Positions 1-9,382 are shown, counted from the stretch's first letter. The stretch: 64,000 nt of DNA from Treponema denticola (GCF_024400535.1 NZ_CP038800.1:558001-622000), one strand, 5' to 3'. Notes: generated by a model from the letters alone, not told the origin. Translations and numbers: made by a program.

Positions 1-131
1 TGTAGAAATTTGATTTTTTTGTATATTTGTGTTATTTTAATTATACATAACAATTTTATAAAATACTTAAAAAGTGCTTTTATTGCCAAAATTAGAGGAG
101 AATTTCATAAATTAAAGATTTTTGATTTTTC

Positions 132-241
132 TGCCGATAATGGTTCGGCATAGTAGTTTTGTTTGCTCAAGAAATTTAATCGAAGGCGGAACAAAAAATC
201 GGCAATAAAACAGGTTATGCCCCGTATTTTGTGCGGCATAA
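132..241. other. Two hairpins upstream of the giant lipoprotein gene
   Basis: The first 274 bases hold no gene. Two perfect inverted repeats are visible: TGCCGA/TCGGCA (132-137 with 145-150) and TTATGCC/GGCATAA (215-221 with 235-241). Neither is followed by a T-run, so they are not clear terminators. They may be operator or 5' leader structures of the lipoprotein mRNA. No convincing promoter was found. Confidence 0.35.
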
Positions 242-280
242 GATTAAAATATATTCCGGCTTTGGAAGGAGAAGATGTTT

Positions 281-3200
281 ATGAAAAAGAAAAATAACAT
301 ATTATTTTTTACATTGGTTATATGTACCGTAATGACGGTTTTTACATGTAAACAAAACATAGGTTTGGGGGCGAGTGTCAATGTTGCGCCGCCCATCGGT
401 GAAATCGGCTACCCTAATGCAGGAGAAACGCCCATACGCGGAAGTTTTGTGATGCGAGGAACGGCGAGTGACGAGAACGGCATTAAGTCAGTTTCGATCG
501 TGTTTCAAAATATCGAAACGGATAAAAAGACAGAAGTGTTTGAGGCCGTTCTCACCGGCTCCGGTACGAACAGCGTAACATGGTCGGCAGATATAAACAA
601 CAAATCTACGGGGCACGACCCCGAACATGAGCTGGTAAAAGTGTACCCTATTCCTGACGGTGAGTATACGGCACAAGTAACTGTTACAGACAAGGGCGGA
701 GTGTCATCCATATTTACAAAGAATTATAAAATAGACAATACTCCTCCTGTATTTATCGTGTCGCGCCCGTCAACGGTTGTATATGCAGACGATACGACAA
801 CGCTGCAGGCTGACGGTTATGGAGCTATCTTTTCGGTTATAGGGCAAGCAGGTGAAAGAAATACGGTAGAAAAACTGAATGTGCATGTTCCGGGAGCAAG
901 TCCGATTGATATAACCAATATGTTTGTCGGAAATAATATAAACGCTCAAGTTGCCGTTTACACGCCTACAAATGCTTTATATGGTTTGCAGGCACAGGAT
1001 AAAACGAAGCCTATCAGAGGTCAATTATATCTGTACGATAATGCCCGCGAATATAATGGCGGCGAAGCTTCGGGCGAAGGAAATAAAGCTGAGTGGTACT
1101 ATCTTAGGGAGAATATTTACGAGAGTGTCCTTGAAAAAGGCTATACGGCTGAAGTAATCAGCGATTATTTTGCCGGTAAAAAAGGATCAGATAAAAACGA
1201 TCACGATAAAAAAATAAAAGAATTGCGCAGCGATACAGCCGCTTTGGCCAAGCTTAAATCGAAAATAGAAAAAATGAGCGAAAAGCGCAGCTCCTTTAAA
1301 CTTGACCCGAGCAAATCGCCGGGATTTAAGGTTATCGGTGTAAAGCATTTGTCCGGGCCTATGACGCCGGGAATTGTCTCTCAATCGTCCTCAATGCTGT
1401 TTAAAGCCGGAAGCGACACTAAATTTTCGGTAGAGCTTATTCCCAACAAGGATAATATTCCGCTGGTAGGAGGCTCTGGCTTTGCAGCTTATAAAAACAG
1501 CAAAATAAAAAAAATCGTCTTACTGAAATGGAATGGAAGCGATTTTGATAGCGGCAACCCAATATCGCTGATAGATTTTGAAACTTTAACTGAAACATAT
1601 TTTAATACCCATCCCGATATGATCAAAAAGGAAGGTGGGAATTTACGCATACAGTGCACCTTCCCTTCCGATAAGGGTGAAGGCTACTATGCCGTAAAAG
1701 TAGACGGTACCGACATTTCCGATGAGGATTCAAATAAATTTGAAGCATATGACGATTCCAATACGGCAAGCGGCGGCTTTTATATTATAAATTTCCTCGC
1801 CGTCGGAAACGGGCCGCGTATACGGGCGATTCGCCCGCAAGGTTTCCAAAAAGGGAATTTTGAAATCTTTGCCGCTGTTACCGGCATCGATTCAACGGGT
1901 GTTGTTTATTATAATATAGGTGGATCTGTACCCACCAGTCCGTACCCAGCGACAGTGCTTACAAAAGCTGATCCCGCAAATCAGAGCGATCATAAATATA
2001 AGGCTACAATTGATGTAAGCAGCCTGTCCGACGGCGACCATGAAATTCACTTTTTGGTTAAGGCAGGTTCAGGTTCAACCGATGCGGATAAAACCGATTT
2101 TGCGATTGATAAAACACCGCCCACTGCTGATATAAGCTACCCTCTTCCTGCCGACCCGCAAGCGGGGAAAATCACTATTTCGGGCACTATTACCGACGGA
2201 ACAGGATCGAGCGTTAAAGAGGCTGGTACAAAATATATACTGGGTAAAAAGTCTTCTACACCTGCGCTCACCGATTCAGGTTGGCAGAATATGACCACTT
2301 CTACAAAGGGTTCGTGGAACGTGGATGTTGATTTGGATACGATGAGTGCTCATCCGGAAAATTACGGAACCCAAGTCGGCACGAGTTCTTACTATAAAGT
2401 ACCGCTTTATATCCGCACTGAAGATATGCTCGGTAATGCAACTGTTCATACAAAAGAAATTCTTTTTAATTCCGACGGAACGAAGCCGGTTGTAAGAGTA
2501 CTTTCTCCGCAAGCAGATGCTATTGTCGGCGGAACTATACAAATTTTTGGTACGGCAAGCGCTGTTACCGGCGGACCAAGCGCTGTCGGTGAGGTATATG
2601 TACAGTTTTCAAAGACTTCTGATTTTACGAATGTGTCGAATATGACTTTCGGAACTACCGGAGGTGGATACGATGCCGATTGGTATAAGAGTGGAAACGG
2701 ACAGCTTGTTCCGGGAACGAATCCAGCCCATGGACAAAGCGGTGCTGAGTGGCGGCTTGAAATAAACGGAAACGGCGCATTCAACGGTACATCTCAGCGG
2801 CAAGATTTGTATTTCAGATTCCGTGCAAAAAATAAGAACTACAGCGATCGGTGGGGCGAGTGGACGACACCGGTAAAAATAATCGTCGATAAAGATGCTC
2901 CGTTAATTACCGACGTAAAAATTGAAAATATTTCGACGCCGCCGTCGCCGCAAAATTATGAAACGAATATGTGGATTGGAAGCGGTAAAAAGCTTACGGC
3001 AAAATTGACCGATCCTTCGGGAATAAAAGAAGTTAAAATTACATCAGACAAAATGAGCGGCGGTATATCCTATACACAGACTACGGCGCCCACAGGGTGG
3101 CTTACACCTTATAGTGCAGGCGGTGTTTCGGGCTATACGTTAAGCATACCGCTTAATATAAGCGGTATGTTGGGTAATGATTTTTCGATCAAGGTTGAAA

Positions 3201-6200
3201 TTACAGAAGATACAACTACAGGTCTAAAGTCTGATAGTACGTTTACATTCCGGTTTGATACGACTGCCCCGACAGGTTTCTTCGGATCCGGTTTGTATAT
3301 CAACAGCGGATATTTTGGTACATCTTCAATTACAAATACTGCTCTTGCCGATAAATTACGGGAGTTGGGAGCAGGTGAATCTTCAGGCGCAGGGTGCAAA
3401 ATATTGGCTGAAAATACAGAACTGACGGTAAGCGGTGTGTCAGGAAGTGTGGTGAATTTTACTCCTTCGATATCTGCTAAAGAATACAGCTATATCCTTT
3501 ATAAACCGGAAGAGCTGATATACAACGGAGAATCTTCCAGTCCATGGATCGTAAAAGGTGTTGCAAATGACGACGGTTCCGGCATTGCGAAAGTTGAAGC
3601 TTGGGTTAAAGTGGATGGCACGGAAACAGCCCACACGATTATAACCGAAACCGATAATACCAATAAAATAACGCGGCAGCTTGGCGGACAAGTTACGTGG
3701 AAAGGGAAGATAGACCTTAGCTCTCTTAAAGACGGAAAAGGAACACTGCATTACAAGATAACCGACAAGAGCGGGAATACGTATACGGCACCGGCCGTCG
3801 CTGTGCGGGTAAAAAACAAGCCGGTAAAGGTAAAGACAATAACGCTCGTTACTGATATAGGAGGAAGTGCTGTCGAGTTCGCAAATAATAATGTGAACAA
3901 AGCCCTCAAGGATATAGACGTAGATTCTAATCTCGACTTTACCGCGAATTATACCAGCAGTGCATTTGCCTTTAAAAATAAAACCAATTCGAAAATAAAG
4001 GTTGAATTTACAGGAGGACAGCCTCAGGTAAAGTACACACTGAAATACAACAATGTTGTTTTAGCCGGGCATGATATGCAAAATATCAGCAACGGCGACA
4101 TCATAACATTGAGCGAAGCTAATTTGACTACGATCGGTAATACTACAGGCGAAACAACCAAAGAATTGGTTTTGGAACTGTGGGATAGCGCATCCGGTTG
4201 TACACCGACCGGCACAGCTCCGCTTGAAAAGAGCTCTTTTGCCCAAATTAAAATCAATACACTCTTTGATGCGCTTGACGATAAAGCGCCTAAGGTAGTC
4301 GTGCTTCCGTTTTATTGGAACGGAGAAGGCAAAGATTTGAACAATAATTCTCTGAACTCTTTGTATGGGGGCAGCAGTAAAAACGGACATGTGGAAATTG
4401 CTCCCGTTACAGGCCTTACCGCTAATACGTCGGATAATAACAGTTATTCATCCGTTTCAGGGAAAGTTACTTTGCGCGGTTTTGCCTACGACAATATTAA
4501 GATAGATACGGTTACGGCGGTATTACCCGGCAAAACCTTGTCGGCTACGCTTTCCGGTGCCGGTCCTAAGTGGACGGCGGGAACTATGGCTTCAGACGGT
4601 GCCGTATTGACCGTTGAAAAGCTTGGTGCCGACTATCTCGGCTATTACGTCAAATGGACTTTGGATTGGGATACGGAAAAAACAACGAATGTCGGTCTCG
4701 CACAAGAAATTAAAATAACCGTAAACGACGGAACAACCGCATCGTCGGACGGCAAAGCGAATATGCCTAATGCCGTAACGGGCGTTACCAGAGCAAACGA
4801 AAACTCTGCACAAAACGATGTTTTTACCGATAAAAATCCGGGACAATTTGTTGTATTCACAAAAGGTGAAAAGCAATATCTTACCCGTCTTGCAAGCGTA
4901 TCCGGTAATAAAGTAACGCTGGAAAACAACGTTCCCGTTGATGTAAAAGACGTTTTTGTGTACGGCTATAATGCAAACGAAGCGAAAACGAATGTAAACG
5001 TCGTGCCTTTTATTACGGGCTTAGAACGTCCGGATACCTATAATACCAACCGTTCCTCATCGGGTGCATATAATCTGCTGCGGAGCGATATGGTAACCCT
5101 TACAGGGTTTAATCTCGGCGGAGCAGGCGCAACCGTAAAAGCCGTAATTCCCAATGGAACTGCAAGCGGTTCGGAAGCCCCCATTTCCGGCAACAAATTT
5201 ACACTTCCTGCTGCGGCAAAGTCCGGTTCGATTGTTATTACTGTTGATCCTGACGGTGCCGGAACAAAACCGGCGGTAGAAGCTATTAATAATAAGAATA
5301 ACAACAGCAAGCCCTATAACCGGCAGGATATTGAAAACCGTCCGGAAACAAAGTATTGGACTGACGATTTGACCATCGATGTATGGAAAGATGACGAACA
5401 GTTTGCCGGCAGCGATAATCCGAAATATCCGAGTATGGCGATGGGTTCAAACGGAGATTTATATGCAGCGTACAGTAATTATTCCGAATCCAAAGTATAC
5501 TACTCAAAGTTAGGCGGCGCGCCTCAATCCGTTTATTGGGGATATGATCCGCCGGAAGAGGCTGCGATAAGCGTGAATGGCGCGAATGCGGTAAATATTT
5601 TATATTCCGCTAATTATCATGCAGGTGCTATAGCAAACTGGAAGGCGAACATCTACGGAGCAGGAGGCTTATACTGCTATGATGCCAATGCGCCGGATTT
5701 GAAATTTTTTCATAGTAATGGCGGGAAAATATATCGGTTTGAACTTTTTTATCACCAAAAGCAATTACAGCAGTTTAAGAACTTCCGTATTGCAAGGAAA
5801 AATAATAACATACATATAGCGTATTATGATACTATGGCAGCATCCGTTAAGTACTCATCGGTTCAGTCGGGAACAACAAATGCAGATATTACTTCCCACA
5901 ATGGTGAGGACGAATGGCAGGAGCCTGCAGATAATAAAAATAATTGCAGTGAAATAGCATGGGTAGATTTGGACGGCAGTACTCTCCCGGATGTACTACC
6001 ACCCGATCCTAATTTAAAGAGAGTCGGTACTGTTGCGGTACTTTCGAATAGTCAATTCGAAAACGGGCTTCAACGTACCGGCGGTACTACCGAATACTGC
6101 GCTATTGCCTTGGACGGTTCAAACAGACCGGTCATTGTCTATGCCGATGTCGACAAAGGTACCCTGCGGCTTGCACGGGCTTCTTCAGCAACTCCTACTG

Positions 6201-6718
6201 CTGCAAGTGATTGGAAAGTACAAAAGGTACTTCCCGCAGGCGATGCCAATACGGGGCGTGCAGCGGATTATTTTGCCGCGCAATTCGACTCTACCGGTCA
6301 TTTGCACATTGTGTTCCGCAACACAAAAGGACAGATTTGCTATGTAAAATCCACAAATGCCAATGCGGGAGCTTCCGCTTATACTTTTGGAAAAAGCGTT
6401 GTCGTTGCGGAAAACGGTTCACGGGTAGAGCTTACGATAGACGGTACAACCCCCTACGTTGCGTATTTGAGTAAAACAAATGCGTATGACGGCATTCAAA
6501 TTGCGTATTATGACGCGAATTTGGTAAAAACATGGAAGCCTAACGGTTCTGCGGATCAAACAGGCGCATGGAATATTATGACTGCCGCAATGAAACATCG
6601 TGCCGGCGATGCACGTGCTTGTATTGCCGTTGCCCCGTCTTCTGTAACCGACTGGAAGGCGGCGGTAGGTTATACGCCGGGCAGCGTATACCGTGTCGTA
6701 AAATATGTAGGTAAGTAG
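281..6718 (+). CDS. Giant surface lipoprotein with Ig-like domains and C-terminal propeller-like repeats
   Basis: Predicted lipoprotein of about 2145 residues. The ATG at 281 is preferred over 275 because AGGAG lies 9 nt upstream. A Lys-rich N-terminus and hydrophobic stretch lead to VFTC near residue 23, a loose spirochaete-type lipobox. Bacterial Ig-like modules begin with motifs such as DNTPPV (about 149), DKTPPT (about 610), DKDAPL (about 870), DTTAPT (about 990) and DKAPKV (about 1333). From about 1715 to the end, at least five blade-like repeats recur in the style D-x-x-G-x-h-x-x-Y-x-D followed by a short strand. This suggests a beta-propeller tip on a stalk of Ig domains. An adhesive or ligand-binding role at the cell surface is inferred; no enzyme motif was recognised. 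A terminator follows, so it is probably monocistronic. Confidence 0.85.
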   Translation: MKKKNNILFFTLVICTVMTVFTCKQNIGLGASVNVAPPIGEIGYPNAGETPIRGSFVMRGTASDENGIKSVSIVFQNIETDKKTEVFEAVLTGSGTNSVTWSADINNKSTGHDPEHELVKVYPIPDGEYTAQVTVTDKGGVSSIFTKNYKIDNTPPVFIVSRPSTVVYADDTTTLQADGYGAIFSVIGQAGERNTVEKLNVHVPGASPIDITNMFVGNNINAQVAVYTPTNALYGLQAQDKTKPIRGQLYLYDNAREYNGGEASGEGNKAEWYYLRENIYESVLEKGYTAEVISDYFAGKKGSDKNDHDKKIKELRSDTAALAKLKSKIEKMSEKRSSFKLDPSKSPGFKVIGVKHLSGPMTPGIVSQSSSMLFKAGSDTKFSVELIPNKDNIPLVGGSGFAAYKNSKIKKIVLLKWNGSDFDSGNPISLIDFETLTETYFNTHPDMIKKEGGNLRIQCTFPSDKGEGYYAVKVDGTDISDEDSNKFEAYDDSNTASGGFYIINFLAVGNGPRIRAIRPQGFQKGNFEIFAAVTGIDSTGVVYYNIGGSVPTSPYPATVLTKADPANQSDHKYKATIDVSSLSDGDHEIHFLVKAGSGSTDADKTDFAIDKTPPTADISYPLPADPQAGKITISGTITDGTGSSVKEAGTKYILGKKSSTPALTDSGWQNMTTSTKGSWNVDVDLDTMSAHPENYGTQVGTSSYYKVPLYIRTEDMLGNATVHTKEILFNSDGTKPVVRVLSPQADAIVGGTIQIFGTASAVTGGPSAVGEVYVQFSKTSDFTNVSNMTFGTTGGGYDADWYKSGNGQLVPGTNPAHGQSGAEWRLEINGNGAFNGTSQRQDLYFRFRAKNKNYSDRWGEWTTPVKIIVDKDAPLITDVKIENISTPPSPQNYETNMWIGSGKKLTAKLTDPSGIKEVKITSDKMSGGISYTQTTAPTGWLTPYSAGGVSGYTLSIPLNISGMLGNDFSIKVEITEDTTTGLKSDSTFTFRFDTTAPTGFFGSGLYINSGYFGTSSITNTALADKLRELGAGESSGAGCKILAENTELTVSGVSGSVVNFTPSISAKEYSYILYKPEELIYNGESSSPWIVKGVANDDGSGIAKVEAWVKVDGTETAHTIITETDNTNKITRQLGGQVTWKGKIDLSSLKDGKGTLHYKITDKSGNTYTAPAVAVRVKNKPVKVKTITLVTDIGGSAVEFANNNVNKALKDIDVDSNLDFTANYTSSAFAFKNKTNSKIKVEFTGGQPQVKYTLKYNNVVLAGHDMQNISNGDIITLSEANLTTIGNTTGETTKELVLELWDSASGCTPTGTAPLEKSSFAQIKINTLFDALDDKAPKVVVLPFYWNGEGKDLNNNSLNSLYGGSSKNGHVEIAPVTGLTANTSDNNSYSSVSGKVTLRGFAYDNIKIDTVTAVLPGKTLSATLSGAGPKWTAGTMASDGAVLTVEKLGADYLGYYVKWTLDWDTEKTTNVGLAQEIKITVNDGTTASSDGKANMPNAVTGVTRANENSAQNDVFTDKNPGQFVVFTKGEKQYLTRLASVSGNKVTLENNVPVDVKDVFVYGYNANEAKTNVNVVPFITGLERPDTYNTNRSSSGAYNLLRSDMVTLTGFNLGGAGATVKAVIPNGTASGSEAPISGNKFTLPAAAKSGSIVITVDPDGAGTKPAVEAINNKNNNSKPYNRQDIENRPETKYWTDDLTIDVWKDDEQFAGSDNPKYPSMAMGSNGDLYAAYSNYSESKVYYSKLGGAPQSVYWGYDPPEEAAISVNGANAVNILYSANYHAGAIANWKANIYGAGGLYCYDANAPDLKFFHSNGGKIYRFELFYHQKQLQQFKNFRIARKNNNIHIAYYDTMAASVKYSSVQSGTTNADITSHNGEDEWQEPADNKNNCSEIAWVDLDGSTLPDVLPPDPNLKRVGTVAVLSNSQFENGLQRTGGTTEYCAIALDGSNRPVIVYADVDKGTLRLARASSATPTAASDWKVQKVLPAGDANTGRAADYFAAQFDSTGHLHIVFRNTKGQICYVKSTNANAGASAYTFGKSVVVAENGSRVELTIDGTTPYVAYLSKTNAYDGIQIAYYDANLVKTWKPNGSADQTGAWNIMTAAMKHRAGDARACIAVAPSSVTDWKAAVGYTPGSVYRVVKYVGK

Positions 6719-6794
6719 TTGCTTTTGTAAGGTGAAATTTTTAATCCCCCCGTCGGATTATTCTGCAGGAGGAATTAATAAGTAAAATGTGTAG

Positions 6795-6835
6795 CCCCCT
6801 TAATTCAAAATGATGAGTTAAGGGGGATTATTTTT
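6795..6835 (+). terminator. Rho-independent terminator after the giant lipoprotein
   Basis: CCCCCTTAA (6795-6803) pairs perfectly with TTAAGGGGG (6818-6826) around a 14-nt loop and is followed by a T-rich tract. The remaining bases up to 6960 show no gene. Confidence 0.8.
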
Positions 6836-6960
6836 GCGATGGGGTAAACTGCTAAAAGACAGCTGGTTTTGTAAGGGGTCTTGGTATGAAGTGTCGGATA
6901 GAGCTGTTGCGATGCGGAAAATAAAAAAGAAATGTTAATTCCTCGTCTAATTACAAAACC

Positions 6961-6990
6961 TTGACAAATTGAATAAAATTGAATAAAATT
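6961..6990 (+). promoter_or_regulatory. Promoter of the RHH/RelE-like pair with tandem 10-bp operator repeats
   Basis: TTGACA (6961-6966), a 17-bp spacer and TAAAAT (6984-6989) form a strong sigma-70 promoter. A tandem 10-bp repeat based on AATTGAATAA runs through the spacer and -10 box. Ribbon-helix-helix antitoxins commonly bind such repeats, so autoregulation is inferred. The transcript would start almost at the ribosome-binding site (6993-7000). Confidence 0.65.
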
Positions 6991-7007
6991 GAAGAGGAGG
7001 AAAACAA

Positions 7008-7241
7008 GTGCAAAAGACCATTACCATACGCATAGACAATACTATATACGATATATTTAAAAAAGCAGCCGAAGGACAAAAACGCACTATTTCAAATTAT
7101 ATGGAATATGCAGCATTAAACTATACCATTAATGAATCTATCGTTGATGATGAAGAAATGCAGGAAATACTCGAATTCGAAAAAGACTTAAAAAAAGGCC
7201 TATCGGATATATCTGCAGGAAGGTATAAAGTAATTGACTAA
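7008..7241 (+). CDS. Ribbon-helix-helix type antitoxin
   Basis: A 77-residue protein starting with GTG, 7 nt after a strong GAGGAGG. The N-terminal strand TITIRID followed by two helices (about residues 10-38) matches the ribbon-helix-helix DNA-binding fold of RelB/ParD-like antitoxins. The acidic C-terminal half would wrap the toxin. It overlaps the next gene by 8 nt, as in most toxin-antitoxin operons. It should neutralise the downstream RelE/ParE-like protein and repress its own promoter; both points are inferred from the family. Confidence 0.75.
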   Translation: MQKTITIRIDNTIYDIFKKAAEGQKRTISNYMEYAALNYTINESIVDDEEMQEILEFEKDLKKGLSDISAGRYKVID

Positions 7242-7500
7242 CTATAAAATTGCAGAAACAGCGGCTTTTGAGAAAAAAATAAAATCAAAAAAGTACGAAT
7301 TTCTATATCAAAAAATTAAAAATTATGTATATCCCATATTAAGAAAAAATCCGCATTTCGGACCTAACATAAAAAAATTAAAAGGCATTTACAAAGAGAT
7401 ATACCGCTTTAGATTAGGAGCCTTCCGTCTTTTTTATAAAGTGTCAGAAGAAAAAGTCATCGTATTTATTATTGACAGCGTAAAGGAATTGGATTGGTAA
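7234..7500 (+). CDS. RelE/ParE-superfamily toxin
   Basis: An 88-residue basic protein. The start is TTG at 7234, inside the antitoxin reading frame, with GCAGGAAGG about 10 nt upstream. The pattern FEKKIKSKK, KLKGIYKEIYRFRLGAFRLFYKV and a C-terminal IIDSVKELDW is typical of the RelE/ParE fold, with the Arg/Lys-rich strands used to cut ribosome-bound mRNA or inhibit gyrase. The exact target cannot be told from sequence alone. It forms an operon with the antitoxin at 7008. The following 160 bases hold no recognised gene. Confidence 0.75.
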   Translation: MTNYKIAETAAFEKKIKSKKYEFLYQKIKNYVYPILRKNPHFGPNIKKLKGIYKEIYRFRLGAFRLFYKVSEEKVIVFIIDSVKELDW

Positions 7501-7624
7501 TGTGGACTCATTATGAAATCCGCCGCCTTATGAAAAATTAATAGGTGATTTAACAGGAAAGTTTTAAAGAAGAATCAACATGCAGCATCGGCTTGTGTAT
7601 GAAGTTTTTGAAAATATCTATATA

Positions 7625-7653
7625 TTGTATGTACAAATTATACATCTTATGAT
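7625..7653 (+). promoter_or_regulatory. Promoter and operator of the DUF1778/GNAT pair
   Basis: TTGTAT (7625-7630), 17 bp, TATGAT (7648-7653). An inverted repeat TGTAT (7626-7630) / ATACA (7640-7644) overlaps the promoter and is a plausible operator for the antitoxin encoded just downstream. Confidence 0.55.
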
Positions 7654-7677
7654 ATACTTACTATGGAGGTAATAAAA

Positions 7678-7932
7678 ATGGCAGTTGCATTAAAAGATGT
7701 AAAAATTGACTTGAGAGCTAGTATTCAGCAAAAATTTACACTTGAGAAAGCTGCTGAACTTAAACATATTTCTCTCTCTTCATATATTCTTTCAACTTCA
7801 TTAAAACAAGCACAAATAGATTTAACGGAAAATGACACTCTTATACTTTCTAATCGTGATAGAGATTTAGTGATGATGGCTTTAGATAATCCGCCGGAAC
7901 CAAATGAGGCTTTGAAAAAATTATTTCAATGA
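7678..7932 (+). CDS. DUF1778 (TacA-like) antitoxin
   Basis: An 84-residue protein. An earlier in-frame ATG at 7663 overlaps the ribosome-binding site TGGAGG, so ATG 7678 is taken as the start. The N-terminal segment [19 protein letters not shown], with a helix ending [11 protein letters not shown], matches the RHH domain of DUF1778 antitoxins. The C-terminus ([20 protein letters not shown]) matches the toxin-binding tail of TacA-type proteins. It overlaps the GNAT gene by 4 nt (ATGA). Its role is to bind and block the acetyltransferase toxin and repress the operon. Confidence 0.88.
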   Translation: MAVALKDVKIDLRASIQQKFTLEKAAELKHISLSSYILSTSLKQAQIDLTENDTLILSNRDRDLVMMALDNPPEPNEALKKLFQ

Positions 7933-8441
7933 TTAGCAGTTATAGATTAGTTTCAATCAAAGAAATACAACAAAAATCGATACTTAGAAAATTTGATTGT
8001 GATATTGAAGTGTTAAATGAATTTTTATCACAATATGCAATAAAGAATGATGAGTTAGGTATAGGTAGAACTTTTGTTGCTTTGAATCACAATAACTTCG
8101 TTTCAGGCTATTTTACATTAGCAACAGCTCAAGTGGCTTATCAAAAAATCCCAGATAAATATAGAGATAAATTGCCAAAATATCCAATTCCTGCATTAAG
8201 AATTGCAAGGCTTGCTGTTGATAAAGAATTACAGGGGAAAGGAGTAGGAGGATGGCTTCTTTCACAAGTTTTTATAAAGACTATTCAAGTCGCAGAGATA
8301 ACAGGCCTATATTTGATAATAGTAGATGCGAAAGAAACTTCAAAAAGCTTTTATGAACATTACGGGTTTCAAAAATTCATGGATGAGGAGCTATCTTATT
8401 TCATAGTGATTGATACAATAAGAAAAGCAATCCAAAAATAA
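7929..8441 (+). CDS. GNAT-family (TacT-like) toxin
   Basis: A 170-residue GNAT acetyltransferase. The acetyl-CoA binding motif A is LQGKGVGG at residues 101-108, preceded by the beta-strand RIARLAVD. The C-terminal FYEHYGF (141-147) carries the tyrosine used as general acid in this family. Partnered with a DUF1778 antitoxin in an ATGA-coupled operon, it belongs with toxins that acetylate the amino group of charged tRNAs and stop translation. Which tRNA is attacked cannot be read from the sequence. Confidence 0.88.
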   Translation: MISSYRLVSIKEIQQKSILRKFDCDIEVLNEFLSQYAIKNDELGIGRTFVALNHNNFVSGYFTLATAQVAYQKIPDKYRDKLPKYPIPALRIARLAVDKELQGKGVGGWLLSQVFIKTIQVAEITGLYLIIVDAKETSKSFYEHYGFQKFMDEELSYFIVIDTIRKAIQK

Positions 8442-8464
8442 TATTGTATTATTTTTTTAATTTT

Positions 8465-8492
8465 ATTCCAAACAATAGAAATTGATTGGAAT
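8465..8492 (+). other. Inverted repeat after the GNAT toxin gene
   Basis: ATTCCAA (8465-8471) pairs with TTGGAAT (8486-8492). There is no clear T-tract after it. It may be a weak terminator, or part of the variable stem next to the attC-like half site at 8511. Confidence 0.3.
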
Positions 8493-8510
8493 AGTAAAAA
8501 TAAAATTCCA

Positions 8511-8540
8511 TAACACCCGCTTCAACGCTGGGGTGCGAGG
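8511..8540 (+). other. attC-like left half site
   Basis: TAACACCCGCTTCAAC (8511-8526) is the exact reverse complement of 10981-10996. The following GCTGGGGT (8527-8534) is complementary to ACCCCAGC (10958-10965). This is the pattern of the left arm (R'' L'') of an integron attC site, but no right arm lies within the usual distance. It may be a truncated site or one split by insertion. Confidence 0.5.
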
Positions 8541-8554
8541 CTTTATAAAAAGAT

Positions 8555-8965
8555 ATGAATTGTTTTAAAACTATTATCGAATTACAAGATATTCTCTTCC
8601 CGAAATTTTATACAGCAATGGATTCTGAAAATAATGAATATATATTTTTAAGAACTCAAGATTCAATGATAAATTCATTGGATAAAGTATCCGATAAAAC
8701 ACAATTAGAGGCATATGAAAATCATATTCATATTTGCAGTAAAGTTAAAAAACGTGCTCAACATATAGCCGTAACTTCTGCAAAATTAATTACGAAAAAT
8801 TTAATTGAAAATTTAAAAACAAGCTTCCCAAATAAACATTTTTATGTCTATTTGGATTGTGATTTTAACGACCACATTATAGTAAGATTTCATCAATTAT
8901 GGGAAAATGAAGAACCGTATTATGATGTAAAAGATTTTCCAAATATCGAGGTATTTAAGATTTAA
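8555..8965 (+). CDS. Hypothetical protein, possible orphan immunity protein
   Basis: A 136-residue soluble protein of no family I can name. It has no signal peptide or membrane segment. The C-terminal part (VRFHQLWENEEPYYDVKDF) is rich in aromatic and acidic residues, as in many polymorphic-toxin immunity proteins. It lies in the same island and orientation as the WHH nuclease toxin at 9490, with the XRE gene between them, and next to an attC-like arm, so it may be a cassette gene. A weak inverted repeat (TCCCA/TGGGA) lies within 8970-9002. The immunity role is a guess from context. Confidence 0.6.
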   Translation: MNCFKTIIELQDILFPKFYTAMDSENNEYIFLRTQDSMINSLDKVSDKTQLEAYENHIHICSKVKKRAQHIAVTSAKLITKNLIENLKTSFPNKHFYVYLDCDFNDHIIVRFHQLWENEEPYYDVKDFPNIEVFKI

Positions 8966-9032
8966 GAATCCCTCCCAGTAATCGTGTATAAAAACTTGTT
9001 GGGAATTTAGACGGACTAATTTCAATACAAGC

Positions 9033-9314
9033 CTACATCCATCTTTGTATTATATCAAGAACTTGCTTTTTTGCTTCTTCCTTTTCTTCTTCCGTATCGG
9101 AAAAAAGAACAGCCGGATTGATATTCAGAGCATGACAAATTTTTAAAAGAGTATCGAGGCTTGGGGTTCTTTTACCCGTTTCAATATAATTGATCATATT
9201 TTGAGAAATATCCGCCCTCAAAGCCAATTCCAACTGGGATAAACCTGCTTTTTCTCTTTCTTTACGAAGTCTATTGATAACAAGATTTTGTTGTTCTATT
9301 AAAAACACACTCAT
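9033..9314 (-). CDS. XRE-family transcriptional regulator
   Basis: A 93-residue protein. The helix-turn-helix is clear: LRKEREKAGLSQLELALRA at about residues 17-35, then ISQNMINYIETGKRTPSLD, with the typical ending TLLKICHALNINPAVLF. A short acidic tail (EEEKEEAKKQ) may be a dimer helix. It is transcribed away from the vWA-toxin gene. Between them lie repeated AAATATAGT motifs that are likely its operator. No Shine-Dalgarno precedes the ATG. A TTGTGT-16-TAAAAT promoter ends 7 nt before it, suggesting a leaderless mRNA. Confidence 0.85.
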   Translation of the reverse strand: MSVFLIEQQNLVINRLRKEREKAGLSQLELALRADISQNMINYIETGKRTPSLDTLLKICHALNINPAVLFSDTEEEKEEAKKQVLDIIQRWM

Positions 9315-9321
9315 TCATAAT

Positions 9322-9382
9322 ATTTTAACTAAATATAGTATTGACACAATTAAATATAGTATGATATAGTTATAAATATAGT
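9322..9382. promoter_or_regulatory. Divergent promoters with AAATATAGT operator repeats
   Basis: AAATATAGT occurs at 9331-9339, 9352-9360 and 9374-9382, with a variant at 9362-9370. The first and second copies are 21 bp apart, about two helical turns. The plus-strand promoter is TTGACA (9341-9346), 18 bp, TATAGT (9365-9370). The minus-strand -10 TAAAAT is at 9322-9327. The repeats overlap both promoters, so the XRE protein may control itself and the vWA-toxin gene. Confidence 0.5.

Noticed and set aside
2446-2803. Minus-strand open frames within the giant lipoprotein gene
   Set aside because: No ribosome-binding sites, no recognisable domains, and the plus strand is clearly coding throughout.
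8970-9011. attC site after the immunity-like gene (GTTGGGAATTTAGAC)
   Set aside because: Only a 5-bp stem (TCCCA/TGGGA) forms and the core ATTTAGAC lacks GTTRRRY; too weak to call.
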